Below, piece after piece: positions 49,362 through 58,641 of a stretch of 64,000 bases of DNA; position 1 is the first letter of the stretch; each line of letters opens with the position of its first letter. Under the pieces are notes generated by a model. That model did no database searches and was not told where the DNA came from. It was given only the letters and a program-made list of their open reading frames with translations. The position numbers were made by a program, and so were the translations under genes. This stretch comes from Streptomyces microflavus (GTDB lineage: Bacteria; Actinomycetota; Actinomycetes; Streptomycetales; Streptomycetaceae): positions 1,087,547 through 1,151,546 of the forward strand of contig NZ_BMUG01000001.1 of NCBI RefSeq assembly GCF_014650075.1. Direction: 5' to 3'.

Positions 49362-49468
49362 CGATCCACGGACGCGGGGTGCGGGCTCTGAACGCCGCAC
49401 AGGCGGTGCACGTACTGGTGGGCGCGGTGGATGTGCTGGACGGGTGCAAGGAGAGCGGCCACAGGTGA
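49358..49468 (+). CDS. Possible 36-residue coupled peptide between ABC genes
   Basis: A frame starting GTG and ending TGA fills the gap between the ATPase and permease genes exactly. Its start overlaps the ATPase stop as GTGA, and its stop overlaps the permease GTG as GTGA. The peptide (VTIHGRGVRALNAAQAVHVLV... ending KESGHR) has a short hydrophobic middle. It may be a real peptide, or only a translated spacer that carries ribosomes to the permease start. Confidence 0.35.
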   Translation: MTIHGRGVRALNAAQAVHVLVGAVDVLDGCKESGHR

Positions 49469-50310
49469 CGAGCATCATTCCGGCCAGGACCGCACCCTCG
49501 CGCGTCCGGCCCCTGCCCCGCCCCTCCGGTCCCGGCTCCGCCGCGCGGACCGTGCCCGCCCCCCTCGCGCCGCGCGCCCGGCTGCTGCCCTCGCTGGCCG
49601 CCGTCTACCGCGCCCAGCTCTCCCGGGCGCGGGTCGCCCGGATCCCGCTGCTCTTCGTGGCGACCTTCCAGTCCGTCGGGATCATGGTCCTGATGCGGGG
49701 CGTCGTCGACGGCGGGGCCGAGGCCCGTGCGGTGGTCGCCGGCTCCAGCGTGCTGGTCGTGGCGTTCGTCGCGCTCAACCTGCTCGCCCAGTACTTCGGC
49801 CAGCTGCGGGCCGGCGGCGGGCTCGACCACTACGCCACCCTGCCGGTGCCGCCCGCCGCGGTGGTGCTGGGGGCGGCGGGCGCGTACGCCTCGTTCACCG
49901 TGCCCGGCACGGTCTTCACGGCGATCACCGGGAGCGTGCTGTTCCAGCTCCCGATGACCCATCTGTGGATCCTGGTCGCCGTGATCCCGCTCTCCGGCGC
50001 CGCCCTGGCCGGTCTCGGGGCGGCCCTCGGGCTGCTCGCCCCGCGCCCGGAGCTGGCCACCCTGCTCGGACAGCTGGGCATGTCCGCCGCCCTGCTGCTC
50101 GGGGTGCTGCCTGCCGACCGGCTGCCGGGGCCGGTGGGGTGGGCGCGTGACCTGCTGCCCTCGACGTACGGGGTCGAGGCGCTGGCCCGCTCCTTCGACG
50201 ACCGTCCGGACTGGGGCATGATCGGCTTCTTCCTCGCGATCTGCGCGGTGGTGGGGGTGCTGTCGCTGGCCGTGGCCACGTGGGCGTACCGGCGGGCCGC
50301 CGTACGGTAG
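49465..50310 (+). CDS. ABC transporter permease (DrrB-like, ABC-2 type)
   Basis: About 281 residues with a Pro/Arg-rich cytoplasmic head of 45 residues and six predicted helices: IPLLFVATFQSVGIMVLM, VVAGSSVLVVAFVALNLLAQYFG, ASFTVPGTVFTAITGSVLF, LWILVAVIPLSGAALAGLGAAL, the ALLLGVLPADRLPG region, and FFLAICAVVGVLSLAVATWAY. It pairs with the upstream ATPase. The start is GTG 49465 with AAGGAG 11 bases upstream; GTG 49444 is an alternative. The substrate is unknown. Confidence 0.88.
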   Translation: MTSIIPARTAPSRVRPLPRPSGPGSAARTVPAPLAPRARLLPSLAAVYRAQLSRARVARIPLLFVATFQSVGIMVLMRGVVDGGAEARAVVAGSSVLVVAFVALNLLAQYFGQLRAGGGLDHYATLPVPPAAVVLGAAGAYASFTVPGTVFTAITGSVLFQLPMTHLWILVAVIPLSGAALAGLGAALGLLAPRPELATLLGQLGMSAALLLGVLPADRLPGPVGWARDLLPSTYGVEALARSFDDRPDWGMIGFFLAICAVVGVLSLAVATWAYRRAAVR

Positions 50311-50391
50311 GTGGCGCCGGCGGTGTGCCCCGTACGCACGGGTGCGGCATCCGGTGAGGCGCGGCACAGGGTGGCCTGGCACGATGGCACG

Positions 50392-51150
50392 GTGACCGCA
50401 CCTCTGACGCCGCCTCACCAGCCGAACCCCCACGATCCGTGGCAGGCCCCGCCCTCGGGGTCCCACCTCGCGCCCTCGTTCGGCTCGCCCGACGACCCGG
50501 ACACGGCGACGGAGCTCCGCCAGGCCGCGGTGGTCACCGTGCTCGTGGCGATCGCCGGTATCGCGCTCGGGCTGCTGTGGCTGTGGCTCGCGCCCCGGGT
50601 CCCGCTGGTCTCCGACGGCAGCGCCGTCTTCCTGCGGAACAGTGAGGGCGAGGAGGCGATCGGGGCGGACGGAACGTTTGTCCTGCTGGCGGCCGGGTTC
50701 GGCGTGCTGTCGGCTGCCGCGGTCTTCTGGCGGCTGCGGCGGGGCGGTGTCTTCGTGGTGGTGGGTCTCGCGCTGGGCGCGGTGCTCGGCTCGCTGCTGG
50801 CCTGGCGGGTGGGGGTCTGGCTGGGGCCGTCCTCCGACGTGGTGGCCCGCGCGCGGGAGGTGGGCAAGGGCGTCGTGTTCGACGCGCCGCTGGAGCTGCA
50901 CGCGGTGGCGGTGGCGGTGCTGGTGTGGCCGTTCGTGGCGCTGGCCCTGCATCTGCTGCTGACCGCGGCGTTCGGGCCTCGGGATCCTGAGCCGGAGTGG
51001 GCGGCGGGGGCGGGGTGGTCGTCGTATTACGGGGGGCCGGGGGAGGGGTCTGAGGGGGGACCTGGTGGGGCTGCTGGGCCTGGTGGGTCCGGTGGGGCTG
51101 CTGGGCCTGGGGCGTCGCCTGTGCCGCCTGGGGGTTCGGGGGTGTCCTAG
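50392..51150 (+). CDS. Membrane protein with Gly-rich tail, unknown function
   Basis: A 252-residue protein with a Pro-rich head (about 60 residues) and four helices: AAVVTVLVAIAGIALGLLWLWLA, GTFVLLAAGFGVLSAAAVFW, GGVFVVVGLALGAVLGSLLAW, and ELHAVAVAVLVWPFVALALHLLL. Between the first two lies an extracytoplasmic loop with SDGSAVFLRNSEGEEAIGADG. The last 45 residues are Gly/Pro/Ser. The layout resembles the actinobacterial DUF2567-like membrane proteins. The stop lies 2 bp from the dispersed repeat copy B. Confidence 0.78.
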   Translation: MTAPLTPPHQPNPHDPWQAPPSGSHLAPSFGSPDDPDTATELRQAAVVTVLVAIAGIALGLLWLWLAPRVPLVSDGSAVFLRNSEGEEAIGADGTFVLLAAGFGVLSAAAVFWRLRRGGVFVVVGLALGAVLGSLLAWRVGVWLGPSSDVVARAREVGKGVVFDAPLELHAVAVAVLVWPFVALALHLLLTAAFGPRDPEPEWAAGAGWSSYYGGPGEGSEGGPGGAAGPGGSGGAAGPGASPVPPGGSGVS

Positions 51151-51152
51151 CG

Positions 51153-51285
51153 GTGCGGGTGGGGCGCCTGCGGCGGGCTGTTCCCCTGCCCGCCCCTTCC
51201 CGAAACCGGGGCGCTGCCCCGGACCCCGCTCCTCAAGCGCCGGAGGGGCTACAAGTAGCCCCTCCGGCGCTTGAGGAGCGGGGGG
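51153..51285. repeat. Dispersed intergenic repeat, copy B
   Basis: It shares its first 60 bp with 27352-27411 (GTGCGGGTGGGGCGCCTGCG onward, through CCCGCCCCTTCCCGAAACCGG), then ends in a long perfect palindrome. It fills nearly the whole gap between the convergent membrane-protein and ybaK-type genes. The second copy lies 23.8 kb away in the same kind of gap. Confidence 0.88.
51224..51283. terminator. 29-bp perfect palindrome, bidirectional terminator
   Basis: Arms at 51224-51252 (CCCCGCTCCTCAAGCGCCGG...) and 51255-51283 are exact complements separated by AA. It forms a long hairpin in RNA from either strand and ends 3 bp before the stop of the minus-strand gene. It is the 3' part of repeat copy B. 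Confidence 0.85.
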
Positions 51286-51286
51286 C

Positions 51287-51787
51287 CTAAGCGCCCCGTC
51301 CGATCTCCGCGAACACCGCCCCCGTCAGCTCCGCCAGATCCGTGGCCGCCAGCTCTACCTCCAGGCCCCGGCGCCCCGCCGACACGCAGATCGTCGCGTG
51401 CGACCGTGCCGACGCGTCCAGCACCGTACGCAGGCGCTTGCGCTGGCCCAGGGGGGAGATGCCGCCCCGGACGTAGCCCGTGGTGCGTTCCGCGGCCGCC
51501 GGGTCGGCCATCGTGGCGCGTTTGCCGCCCACCGCGGCCGCCAGGGCCTTGAGGTCCAGGGAGCCGGCCACGGAGACGACCGCGACCGTCAGTTCGCCGT
51601 CGACGTCCGCGACCAGGGTCTTGAAGACCCGGTCGGGGGAGACACCCAGGGCCTCGGCGGCCTCCTCGCCGTAGGAGGGGGAGGCCGGGTCGTGGTCGTA
51701 GGCGTGGACCGTGAAGGCGGTGCCCGCCGCGGTCAGGGCGACCGTGGCGGGGGTGCCGCCCGACTGCTTCTTCGGCTTCTTCGCCAC
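51287..51787 (-). CDS. ybaK: YbaK/EbsC-type Cys-tRNA(Pro) deacylase
   Basis: A 166-residue trans-editing enzyme that clears Cys mischarged on tRNA-Pro. KKPKKQSGGTPA at the start is followed by the YbaK core: FTVHAYDHDP, ALGVSPDRVFKTLVADVDGELTVAVV with the key Lys, and TGYVRGGISPLGQRKRLRTVLD near residue 105. The GTG at 51787 follows AAGGACT. It is the last gene of a leftward three-gene operon, 17 bp after the Lon-N gene. Confidence 0.93.
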   Translation of the reverse strand: MAKKPKKQSGGTPATVALTAAGTAFTVHAYDHDPASPSYGEEAAEALGVSPDRVFKTLVADVDGELTVAVVSVAGSLDLKALAAAVGGKRATMADPAAAERTTGYVRGGISPLGQRKRLRTVLDASARSHATICVSAGRRGLEVELAATDLAELTGAVFAEIGRGA

Positions 51788-51804
51788 CGGTGGGGAGTCC
51801 TTGT

Positions 51805-52569
51805 TCAGTTGGGGTGGGTGGGGGCGCGGGTCAGGTCCGGCGCGGGCAGCGACGGGAGGTGGCGGATGACCGCGGTCTCCCGGCGCAGCAGCGTCAGCTC
51901 CTCGCGCAGGCGGGTCGCGGTGTCCGGGGCCTGGAGCAGCCGCTGTTTGGTGGGGACGTCCAGGACGGTGGCCGCCGCGACCAGGTAGGAGACGACGGAG
52001 GGGTCGTCGGGCAGCTCGGAGCCGGTGGCGAGCGAGCGTTCGGTCGCTCCGGCCAGACGCTTCTGGTAGGCGCGGAACGCCCGCAGGACGCCCTCCGCGA
52101 GGGCCCCGGCCTCGTCGGCCTCGTCCTCGGCGGGGGGCTCCTCGGCCACTTCCTCGACCTCGGCGCTCAGGTACGGGCCGCTCGCGTCGACCGAGAGCAG
52201 CCTGACCCGGGTGGTGCCGGTGGCCAGGACCTCGAAGCTGCCGTCCGGGCGCTCGCGGATGGTCGCCGCGTCGGCGATGCAGCCGACCCGGTGGAAGGTC
52301 TGGATGGGGTCGGGGCCGAAGCCCTCGGCGGGGGCGCGCTCGGCGGGGGGTGCGGAGGCGACGGGGTCCGGCATGCCGGTGCCCGTCACCGCGGTCTCGC
52401 GGCCGTCGCGGATCGCGACCACGACGAAGCGGCGAGGTTCGTCCTCGTCGCTCTTCAGCAGCTCCCGCATCATGGCGCGATAACGCTCCTCGAAGACGTT
52501 GAGCGGCAGCACGAGGCCGGGGAACAGCACCGCGTTGAGCGGGAAAAGGGGAAGACGGGCGGTGGTCAC
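51805..52569 (-). CDS. Lon N-terminal (substrate-binding) domain protein
   Basis: A 254-residue stand-alone PUA-like Lon-N protein without ATPase or protease parts. The N-terminal ARLPLFPLNAVLFPGLVLPLNVFEERYRAMMREL is diagnostic. A helical C-terminal half (RAFRAYQKRLAGATERS, VLDVPTKQRLLQAPDTATRLREELTLLRRE) matches the same family. The GTG at 52569 lies 5 bp after the upstream stop, with no ribosome site of its own, so it is probably translated by coupling. Confidence 0.9.
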   Translation of the reverse strand: MTTARLPLFPLNAVLFPGLVLPLNVFEERYRAMMRELLKSDEDEPRRFVVVAIRDGRETAVTGTGMPDPVASAPPAERAPAEGFGPDPIQTFHRVGCIADAATIRERPDGSFEVLATGTTRVRLLSVDASGPYLSAEVEEVAEEPPAEDEADEAGALAEGVLRAFRAYQKRLAGATERSLATGSELPDDPSVVSYLVAAATVLDVPTKQRLLQAPDTATRLREELTLLRRETAVIRHLPSLPAPDLTRAPTHPN

Positions 52570-52574
52570 AACGC

Positions 52575-53603
52575 TCAAGCGTAATGGCCACGCGGACGTC
52601 CGCGGTCTGCCCGGTTGCGCAAGGGGGTCGCGGAGGCCACCTGGAGCCGTGCGCCGTCCCGTGCGTCGAGGAACCGGCCGAGGGCGTCGTCGGAGACCGA
52701 GGACCACGGGAACGACGTCGCGTGCTGCCCGATCAGCGTGAACTGCTCCAGCGCCTCGGCCCAGCGGCCGCGGGCGAGGAGCACGTACACGAGGAGGTTG
52801 CGGACCTCGGCGGGCCACGGGTCGCCGGGCCGGTAGGCGGCCGACAGCCTGATGGCCGCGTCGGCCGCCGCGTCGATCCGCTCCTCCAGTACGGAGGTGG
52901 TCCGGCCCAGCGCCTGGGTGTCCAGGAGCAGGGCGAAGGCCGCCCGGGCCGGGAGGGCCTGCACCAGGGAGTCGGGCAGGGAGTCCTCGGCGGCCCGCTC
53001 GGCGAAGTCGAAGCACTCGCGGTGCGAGCCGTACCAGGCGGCGGAGAGGTAGCGCAGCGCCGCCACATGGCAGCCGTAGTGGTGCGCGGAGCGCCGTATC
53101 GCCTGCTCCCAGAGCGACTCGAAGGCCGTGTGCGTGGCGTGGGTGCCGCGGGCGTGGTCCAGGGCGAGCCGCCAGGGCACCGGGTCGCGCGGGTCCGCCT
53201 CGGCGGCGGCGGTGATCATCGGGCCGACCTCGTGGAGCCGCTCGGCGCGGGCGGGCGACTCCCAGGCCCGGCGGACCGCGAGTTCCGCCTTGACCAGCAG
53301 GGCGTCGGGGTCGCGCGGGTCGGCGGCCAGCCAGTCGGTGAGCCAGCCGTCGCGGTGGCGGGCGAAGGTGACGAGCCGGCCGAGGTAGCGGTCGCGGTTC
53401 TCCCAGTCGGCGGAGGACCGGGTGGTGGCAAGCAGCTTGGCGGCCGGTTCGTGGTCGCCCAGGGCAGCGGCCACCAGCGCCGGGGAGAGCTGCTCGTCGG
53501 GGGCGTCGAGCAGCACGGCGTCATCCGCGGGCAGTCCGGCGGACAGCGGAGGGCTGTGCCGGATCATGCGCGCGGTACTGAGCAGAGCACGAAGGAAGGC
53601 CAT
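52575..53603 (-). CDS. Helical-repeat (TPR-like) protein of unknown function
   Basis: About 342 residues, all-helical and soluble. Ala/Leu-rich helix pairs such as LLAARGRWAEALEQFTLIG and ADPRDPDALLVKAELAVRRAWE recall tetratricopeptide repeats. It opens MAFLRALLSTARMIRHSPP; an ATG at 53615 is four codons upstream and also possible. No ribosome site is clear for either. It is first gene of the leftward operon with the Lon-N and ybaK-type genes. Function is unknown; a scaffold role is only a guess. Confidence 0.72.
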   Translation of the reverse strand: MAFLRALLSTARMIRHSPPLSAGLPADDAVLLDAPDEQLSPALVAAALGDHEPAAKLLATTRSSADWENRDRYLGRLVTFARHRDGWLTDWLAADPRDPDALLVKAELAVRRAWESPARAERLHEVGPMITAAAEADPRDPVPWRLALDHARGTHATHTAFESLWEQAIRRSAHHYGCHVAALRYLSAAWYGSHRECFDFAERAAEDSLPDSLVQALPARAAFALLLDTQALGRTTSVLEERIDAAADAAIRLSAAYRPGDPWPAEVRNLLVYVLLARGRWAEALEQFTLIGQHATSFPWSSVSDDALGRFLDARDGARLQVASATPLRNRADRGRPRGHYA

Positions 53604-53837
53604 GGTGCAGACCATTGAAAAGCGCTGGTGAGGGCCGCGCCAGGGGTGTGCTGTGAAGCTTCTGTGCCGAGTGAATGGGTTGTATCGGGCCGGGTCAAGA
53701 AAGGGCAAAGGAAACGTCCCGGGGGTGGCTTGAATGCGACCTGCTCGTCACCTCGTCGCTGTCGGCCCAGGAGCCCCGTCCCGCCCGCTGATACGCCGGT
53801 CCCGGGCGGCCGCACCTGGTTCCAGCTGCCCTTTCCG

Positions 53838-55439
53838 TCAGCCCCTGCGCAGCAGCCGGGAGGCTCCTGCGGCCACCGTCGTGGCCAGAACCCACCCCAC
53901 GAGCACCAGACCGGCCGCGGCCCACTGCCAGCCGCCCTCCATCCGCCAGTAGCCGTCCTGGCCGAGGTTGATCACGGGGATGAGGAGGTCCAGCGCGTAG
54001 AGCGCGGGATTCCACAGCGGGGACTCGTCGTTCTTGATCGACGCCGGGTCGTACTGCGAGAACGCCGCCGTGCCCGCCGCCCACAGCACCGCCATCCACA
54101 CCGCCGCCCGCCCCGGCCGGTACCCGTACGCCACCGTCCAGTCCTGGAGGAACCCCCACGCCTTCGCGGCCGGCGGCAGCGTCTCGCGGCGGCGGCGCTG
54201 CTTGGCCAGCAGCACCTCGCGCGCGTCCGCGTCCTCGCCGCTGCCCCGCAGCACCGTCGCGAGCCGCTCGTACGGCTCGGGGACGTACTCCGGGGTCGCC
54301 GCCAGCACCCACTCCAGCCGCCGCGAGAGCGGGAAGTGGCCGTACGGGACGAGGTTCTCGTAGACGAAACCGCCCATCGCGAGACCGCCGGGGCCCGGCC
54401 AGCTCGTCGACAGGTCGATCAGGGTCACCACCTTCGCCCCGTTCAGCACGACCCGGCCCTCCTCGGGGCGCTCCGCGTTGAACCGCAGCTCCGGCGTGAC
54501 GATCCGGCGCAGCGACAGCTCCTCCTGCCGGGTCATCGCGAACCGGGCCTTGTGCAGGTCCACCGCGTCCCCGAACCGCCCGTCGTCCAGCCGCACCCCG
54601 CCCTTGCACTCGAAGATCTGCGACCGGGTCCCGCGCGCCGGGGTCGGGGCGTAGACCACGCCGTACGGGGGTGTCGTGCCCTGGTTCCCGGTGTCGACGC
54701 TCACCCACGCCTCGGTCATGTAGAGCGTGCGCTCCACCGTCAGCTGCGGCGCGTTCAGCGCGCGGCGGTCCTCCGCGGCGCGCAGATGGCTGCCGCGCAG
54801 ACTCAGCGAACCGCCCACCTTCGCCCCCCGCAGGCTCAGCTCCCCGTGCGTCTCGATCATCTCGGCCTGGAGGTCCTGCGCCACCGACATGCCGTCCCCG
54901 ACGAAGGCCCGGCCGTGCCGGTCGGGCCCGGCGCTGAGCTGGTTGATCAGCAGGTCCGTACCGATCTGGGCGTCGGTGAGCCGGATGCCCCGGTCGACCC
55001 GGCAGCGCGGCAGATGCAGATCGCCCTCCGTGTGCAGCCGGGCCGCCTCCAGCCGGGGCAGCAGGCAGCCCACCATCCGCAACGTCGTGAAGTGGCACTC
55101 CGGGAGCACCACCTCCTGCTCGAAGCGGCACCCCGTCAGCTCCACGTACGGAGAGACCCGGCCGCCCGCCAGGTCCAGCTTTCCGGTGATCCGCACCCCC
55201 CGGAGCTTGAGCGCGGCCACCCGGCCCGGTCTCGCCGGCGGCCCGCTCAGCAGCAGCCGCGCCACCGTCCGCGCACCGACACTCCGCTCGGGCCCCCACA
55301 CATGAGGGCCGAACGGATCGTTGCGGGCGGAGTCGTAGGTGCGTAAGTCGTAGGTGGTCCCGTTGCGGAAGGACTGCCACATGCCCAGCTCCGCTGCGCT
55401 GAGGCCGTCCGGGATATCGCCTTCGTGCGGCTCGGTCAC
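53838..55439 (-). CDS. Beta-repeat membrane protein (often called membrane-associated oxidoreductase)
   Basis: A 533-residue protein. Residues about 75-350 have repeating short strands (LRGVRITGKLDLAGGRVS, TEGDLHLPRCRVDRGIRLTDAQI, THGELSLRGAKVGGSLSLRG) like pentapeptide-repeat or beta-helix proteins. A helical region around 370-440 is followed by two membrane helices: GRAAVWMAVLWAAGTAAFSQY and WQWAAAGLVLVGWVLATTVAA. Between them lies SIKNDESPLWNPALYALDLLIPVINLGQDGYW. I see no cofactor-binding motif supporting oxidoreductase activity. The GTG has GGAGGGAG upstream. It is divergent from hisD. Confidence 0.75.
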   Translation of the reverse strand: MTEPHEGDIPDGLSAAELGMWQSFRNGTTYDLRTYDSARNDPFGPHVWGPERSVGARTVARLLLSGPPARPGRVAALKLRGVRITGKLDLAGGRVSPYVELTGCRFEQEVVLPECHFTTLRMVGCLLPRLEAARLHTEGDLHLPRCRVDRGIRLTDAQIGTDLLINQLSAGPDRHGRAFVGDGMSVAQDLQAEMIETHGELSLRGAKVGGSLSLRGSHLRAAEDRRALNAPQLTVERTLYMTEAWVSVDTGNQGTTPPYGVVYAPTPARGTRSQIFECKGGVRLDDGRFGDAVDLHKARFAMTRQEELSLRRIVTPELRFNAERPEEGRVVLNGAKVVTLIDLSTSWPGPGGLAMGGFVYENLVPYGHFPLSRRLEWVLAATPEYVPEPYERLATVLRGSGEDADAREVLLAKQRRRRETLPPAAKAWGFLQDWTVAYGYRPGRAAVWMAVLWAAGTAAFSQYDPASIKNDESPLWNPALYALDLLIPVINLGQDGYWRMEGGWQWAAAGLVLVGWVLATTVAAGASRLLRRG

Positions 55440-55541
55440 GGCCGCTCCCTCCGTGCACACATGCTGTAGTGCTGTTCTTCCCTCTGTGTGACGGTATGAA
55501 AGCTATCGGTCAGCAGTGACAGCGGGAGTTGGCCGAGACAT

Positions 55542-55558
55542 GTATCAGCCAGTGATAC
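55542..55558. promoter_or_regulatory. Inverted repeat upstream of hisD
   Basis: GTATCA and TGATAC, exact complements, flank GCCAG. It lies 41 bp before the hisD start and 103 bp before the divergent gene. It could be an operator for either. GAGAAT about 8 bases before the hisD GTG may be a -10 for a leaderless his mRNA. Confidence 0.45.
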
Positions 55559-55598
55559 GGGCGACCGGCGCTCCTGAGCGGTCTGCGAGAATTGCGGT

Positions 55599-56921
55599 GT
55601 GATCTCTCGAATCGATCTGCGCGGCGACACCCTCCCCGAGGGTGCTGCCCTGCGCGACCTGCTGCCCCGTGCCGAGTTCGACGTGGAAGCCGCCCTGGAA
55701 ACGGTGCGGCCCATCTGCGAGGACGTACGCCATCGTGGCTCCGCGGCAGTGATCGAGTGGGGGGAGAAGTTCGACGGTGTCCGGATCTCGTCGGTCCGGG
55801 TGCCCGCCGACGCCCTGACCCGGGCGCTCCAGGAGCTGGACCCGGCCGTCCGCGCCGCCCTCGAGGAGTCGATCCGCCGCGCCCGCCTCGTCCACCGCGA
55901 GCAGCGCCGCACCACCCACACCACCCAGGTCGTCCCCGGCGGCACCGTCACCGAGAAGTGGGTCCCCGTCGAGCGCGTCGGGCTCTACGTCCCCGGCGGC
56001 CGCTCGGTCTACCCCTCCTCCGTCGTGATGAACGTCGTCCCGGCCCAGGAGGCGGGCGTCGAGGGCATCGCCGTGGCCTCCCCGCCGCAGAAGGACTTCG
56101 ACGGGCTGCCGCACCCCACGATCCTCGCCGCCTGCGCCCTGCTCGGCGTCGACGAGGTGTACGCGGCGGGCGGCGCCCAGGCCGTCGCGATGTTCGCGTA
56201 CGGCACCGAGGACTGCCTCCCGGTCAACCTGGTCACCGGTCCCGGCAACATCTACGTCGCCGCCGCCAAGCGCCTCCTCAAGGGCCGCATCGGCATCGAC
56301 GCCGAGGCCGGGCCCACCGAGATCGCGATCCTGGCCGACGCCACCGCCGATCCGGTGCACGTGGCCGCCGACCTGATCAGCCAGGCCGAGCACGACCCGA
56401 TGGCCGCCGCCGTCCTGGTCACCGACTCCGCGGAGCTGGCCGCCGCCACCGAGGCCGAGCTGGCCCCGCAGGTCGCCGCCTCCAAGCACATCAAGGACCG
56501 CATCGAGCCCGCCCTGGCCGGCCGCCAGTCCGCGATCGTCCTGGTCTCCTCCATCGAGGACGGCCTCAAGGTCGTCGACGCGTACGGCGCCGAGCACCTG
56601 GAGATCCAGACCGCGGACGCGGCCGCCGTCGCCGACCGGGTCCGCAACGCCGGAGCGATCTTCGTCGGCCCCTGGTCGCCCGTCTCGCTCGGCGACTACT
56701 GCGCCGGCTCCAACCACGTCCTGCCCACCGGCGGCTGCGCCTGCCACTCCTCGGGCCTCTCCGTGCAGTCCTTCCTGCGCGGCATCCACATCGTCGACTA
56801 CAGCCGCGACGCGCTCGCCGAGGTCACCCACCATGTCGTGACCCTCGCCGAGGCGGAGGACCTCCCCGCCCACGGCGCAGCGCTCAAGGCAAGGTTCGGC
56901 TGGAAGGTTCCGCAGCAGTGA
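55599..56921 (+). CDS. hisD: Histidinol dehydrogenase
   Basis: A 440-residue zinc enzyme oxidising L-histidinol to histidine with two NAD+, the last two steps of the pathway. Conserved blocks: [23 protein letters not shown] near residue 132, [23 protein letters not shown]-type [33 protein letters not shown] with the active-site acid/His, and [23 protein letters not shown] with zinc ligands. The GTG has no ribosome site and may be leaderless. First gene of the his operon. Confidence 0.96.
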   Translation: MISRIDLRGDTLPEGAALRDLLPRAEFDVEAALETVRPICEDVRHRGSAAVIEWGEKFDGVRISSVRVPADALTRALQELDPAVRAALEESIRRARLVHREQRRTTHTTQVVPGGTVTEKWVPVERVGLYVPGGRSVYPSSVVMNVVPAQEAGVEGIAVASPPQKDFDGLPHPTILAACALLGVDEVYAAGGAQAVAMFAYGTEDCLPVNLVTGPGNIYVAAAKRLLKGRIGIDAEAGPTEIAILADATADPVHVAADLISQAEHDPMAAAVLVTDSAELAAATEAELAPQVAASKHIKDRIEPALAGRQSAIVLVSSIEDGLKVVDAYGAEHLEIQTADAAAVADRVRNAGAIFVGPWSPVSLGDYCAGSNHVLPTGGCACHSSGLSVQSFLRGIHIVDYSRDALAEVTHHVVTLAEAEDLPAHGAALKARFGWKVPQQ

Positions 56922-58048
56922 CGAACGGCAGCACCACCCCCCGTAACCCGTGGGACGAGCTCCCCATCCGCGACGAGCTGCGCGGCCAGTCCCCGTACGG
57001 GGCGCCCCAGCTCGACGTCCCCGTACGCCTCAACACCAACGAGAACCCCTACCCGCTCCCCGAGGCCCTGGTCGACCGCATCGCCGAGCGGGTCCGCGCC
57101 GCCGCCCGCGGCCTCAACCGCTACCCCGACCGGGACGCCGTCGAGCTCCGCACCGAGCTGGCCCGCTACCTCACCCGCACCGCCGGGCACGAAGTGACGG
57201 CCGCCAACGTCTGGGCCGCCAACGGCTCCAACGAGGTCCTCCAGCAGCTGCTCCAGACCTTCGGCGGGCCCGGCCGCACCGCGATCGGCTTCGAACCCTC
57301 GTACTCCATGCACGCCCTGATCTCCCGGGGCACCGGCACCGGCTGGATCTCCGGGCCGCGCAACGAGGACTTCACGATCGACGTCGAGGCCGCCCGCGCC
57401 GCCATCGCCGAGCACCGCCCCGAGGTCGTCTTCATCACCTCGCCCAACAACCCGACCGGCACGGCGGTGAACGCGGAGACCGTCCTCGCGCTGTACGACG
57501 CCGCCCAGGCCGCCGGGCCCTCGATCGTCGTCGTGGACGAGGCGTACGGCGAGTTCAGCCACCACCCCTCGCTGCTCCCGCTGATCGAGGGCCGCCGCAA
57601 CCTGATCGTCTCCCGGACCATGTCCAAGGCGTTCGGCGCGGCCGGGCTGCGCCTGGGCTACCTCGCCGCCGACCCGGCCGTGGTCGACGCGGTCCAGCTC
57701 GTGCGGCTGCCGTACCACCTCTCCTCCGTCACCCAGGCCACCGCGCTCGCCGCCCTGGAGCACACCGATACGCTGCTCGGGTACGTCGCGCAGCTCAAGA
57801 GCGAGCGCGACCGGCTGGTGGCCGAGCTGCGCGCCACCGGCTACGAGGTCACCGACTCGGACGCCAACTTCGTCCAGTTCGGCCGCTTCGACGACAGCCA
57901 CGCCGTCTGGCAGCAGATCCTCGACCGGGGCGTCCTGGTCCGGGACAACGGCGTACCGGGATGGCTGCGGGTCACCGCAGGAACCCCGGCAGAGAACGAC
58001 GCGTTCCTCGATGCGGTACGCGAACTGAAGAAGGAGCACGACGCATGA
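56918..58048 (+). CDS. hisC: Histidinol-phosphate aminotransferase
   Basis: A 376-residue PLP enzyme of fold type I making histidinol phosphate. [20 protein letters not shown] is near residue 30, and the PLP lysine is in [18 protein letters not shown] near residue 235. The [10 protein letters not shown] and [10 protein letters not shown] motifs contact PLP. The GTG overlaps the hisD stop by GTGA, and its own stop overlaps hisB by ATGA. Confidence 0.96.
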   Translation: MTNGSTTPRNPWDELPIRDELRGQSPYGAPQLDVPVRLNTNENPYPLPEALVDRIAERVRAAARGLNRYPDRDAVELRTELARYLTRTAGHEVTAANVWAANGSNEVLQQLLQTFGGPGRTAIGFEPSYSMHALISRGTGTGWISGPRNEDFTIDVEAARAAIAEHRPEVVFITSPNNPTGTAVNAETVLALYDAAQAAGPSIVVVDEAYGEFSHHPSLLPLIEGRRNLIVSRTMSKAFGAAGLRLGYLAADPAVVDAVQLVRLPYHLSSVTQATALAALEHTDTLLGYVAQLKSERDRLVAELRATGYEVTDSDANFVQFGRFDDSHAVWQQILDRGVLVRDNGVPGWLRVTAGTPAENDAFLDAVRELKKEHDA

Positions 58049-58641
58049 GCCCCCGCGTAGGCCGCGTGGAACGCACCACGAAGGAAACGTCCGTGCTGGT
58101 CGAGATCAACCTCGACGGCACCGGAAAGGTCGATGTCGCCACCGGGGTCGGCTTCTACGACCACATGCTCGACCAGCTCGGCCGCCACGGCCTCTTCGAC
58201 CTCACGGTCAAGACCGAGGGCGACCTGCACATCGACAGCCACCACACCATCGAGGACACCGCCCTCGCCCTGGGCGCCGCCTTCAAGCAGGCCCTCGGCG
58301 ACAAGGTCGGCATCTACCGCTTCGGCAATTGCACCGTCCCGCTGGACGAGTCGCTCGCCCAGGTCACCGTCGACCTCTCCGGCCGCCCCTACCTCGTGCA
58401 CACCGAGCCCGAGAAGATGGCGCCGATGATCGGCGAGTACGACACGACGATGACCCGGCACATCCTGGAGTCGTTCGTGGCCCAGGCGCAGATCGCCCTG
58501 CACGTCCACGTGCCGTACGGGCGCAACGCCCACCACATCGTCGAGTGCCAGTTCAAGGCGCTCGCCCGCGCCCTGCGGTACGCCAGCGAGCACGACCCGC
58601 GCGCCGCCGGCATCCTGCCCTCCACGAAGGGCGCCCTGTGA
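58045..58641 (+). CDS. hisB: Imidazoleglycerol-phosphate dehydratase
   Basis: A 198-residue monofunctional IGP dehydratase. Two metal-binding His repeats mark the fold: [17 protein letters not shown] with [14 protein letters not shown], and later [31 protein letters not shown]. There is no histidinol-phosphatase domain, unlike enterobacterial HisB, so that phosphatase must be encoded elsewhere. Overlaps both neighbours by 4 nt. Confidence 0.96.
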   Translation: MSPRVGRVERTTKETSVLVEINLDGTGKVDVATGVGFYDHMLDQLGRHGLFDLTVKTEGDLHIDSHHTIEDTALALGAAFKQALGDKVGIYRFGNCTVPLDESLAQVTVDLSGRPYLVHTEPEKMAPMIGEYDTTMTRHILESFVAQAQIALHVHVPYGRNAHHIVECQFKALARALRYASEHDPRAAGILPSTKGAL

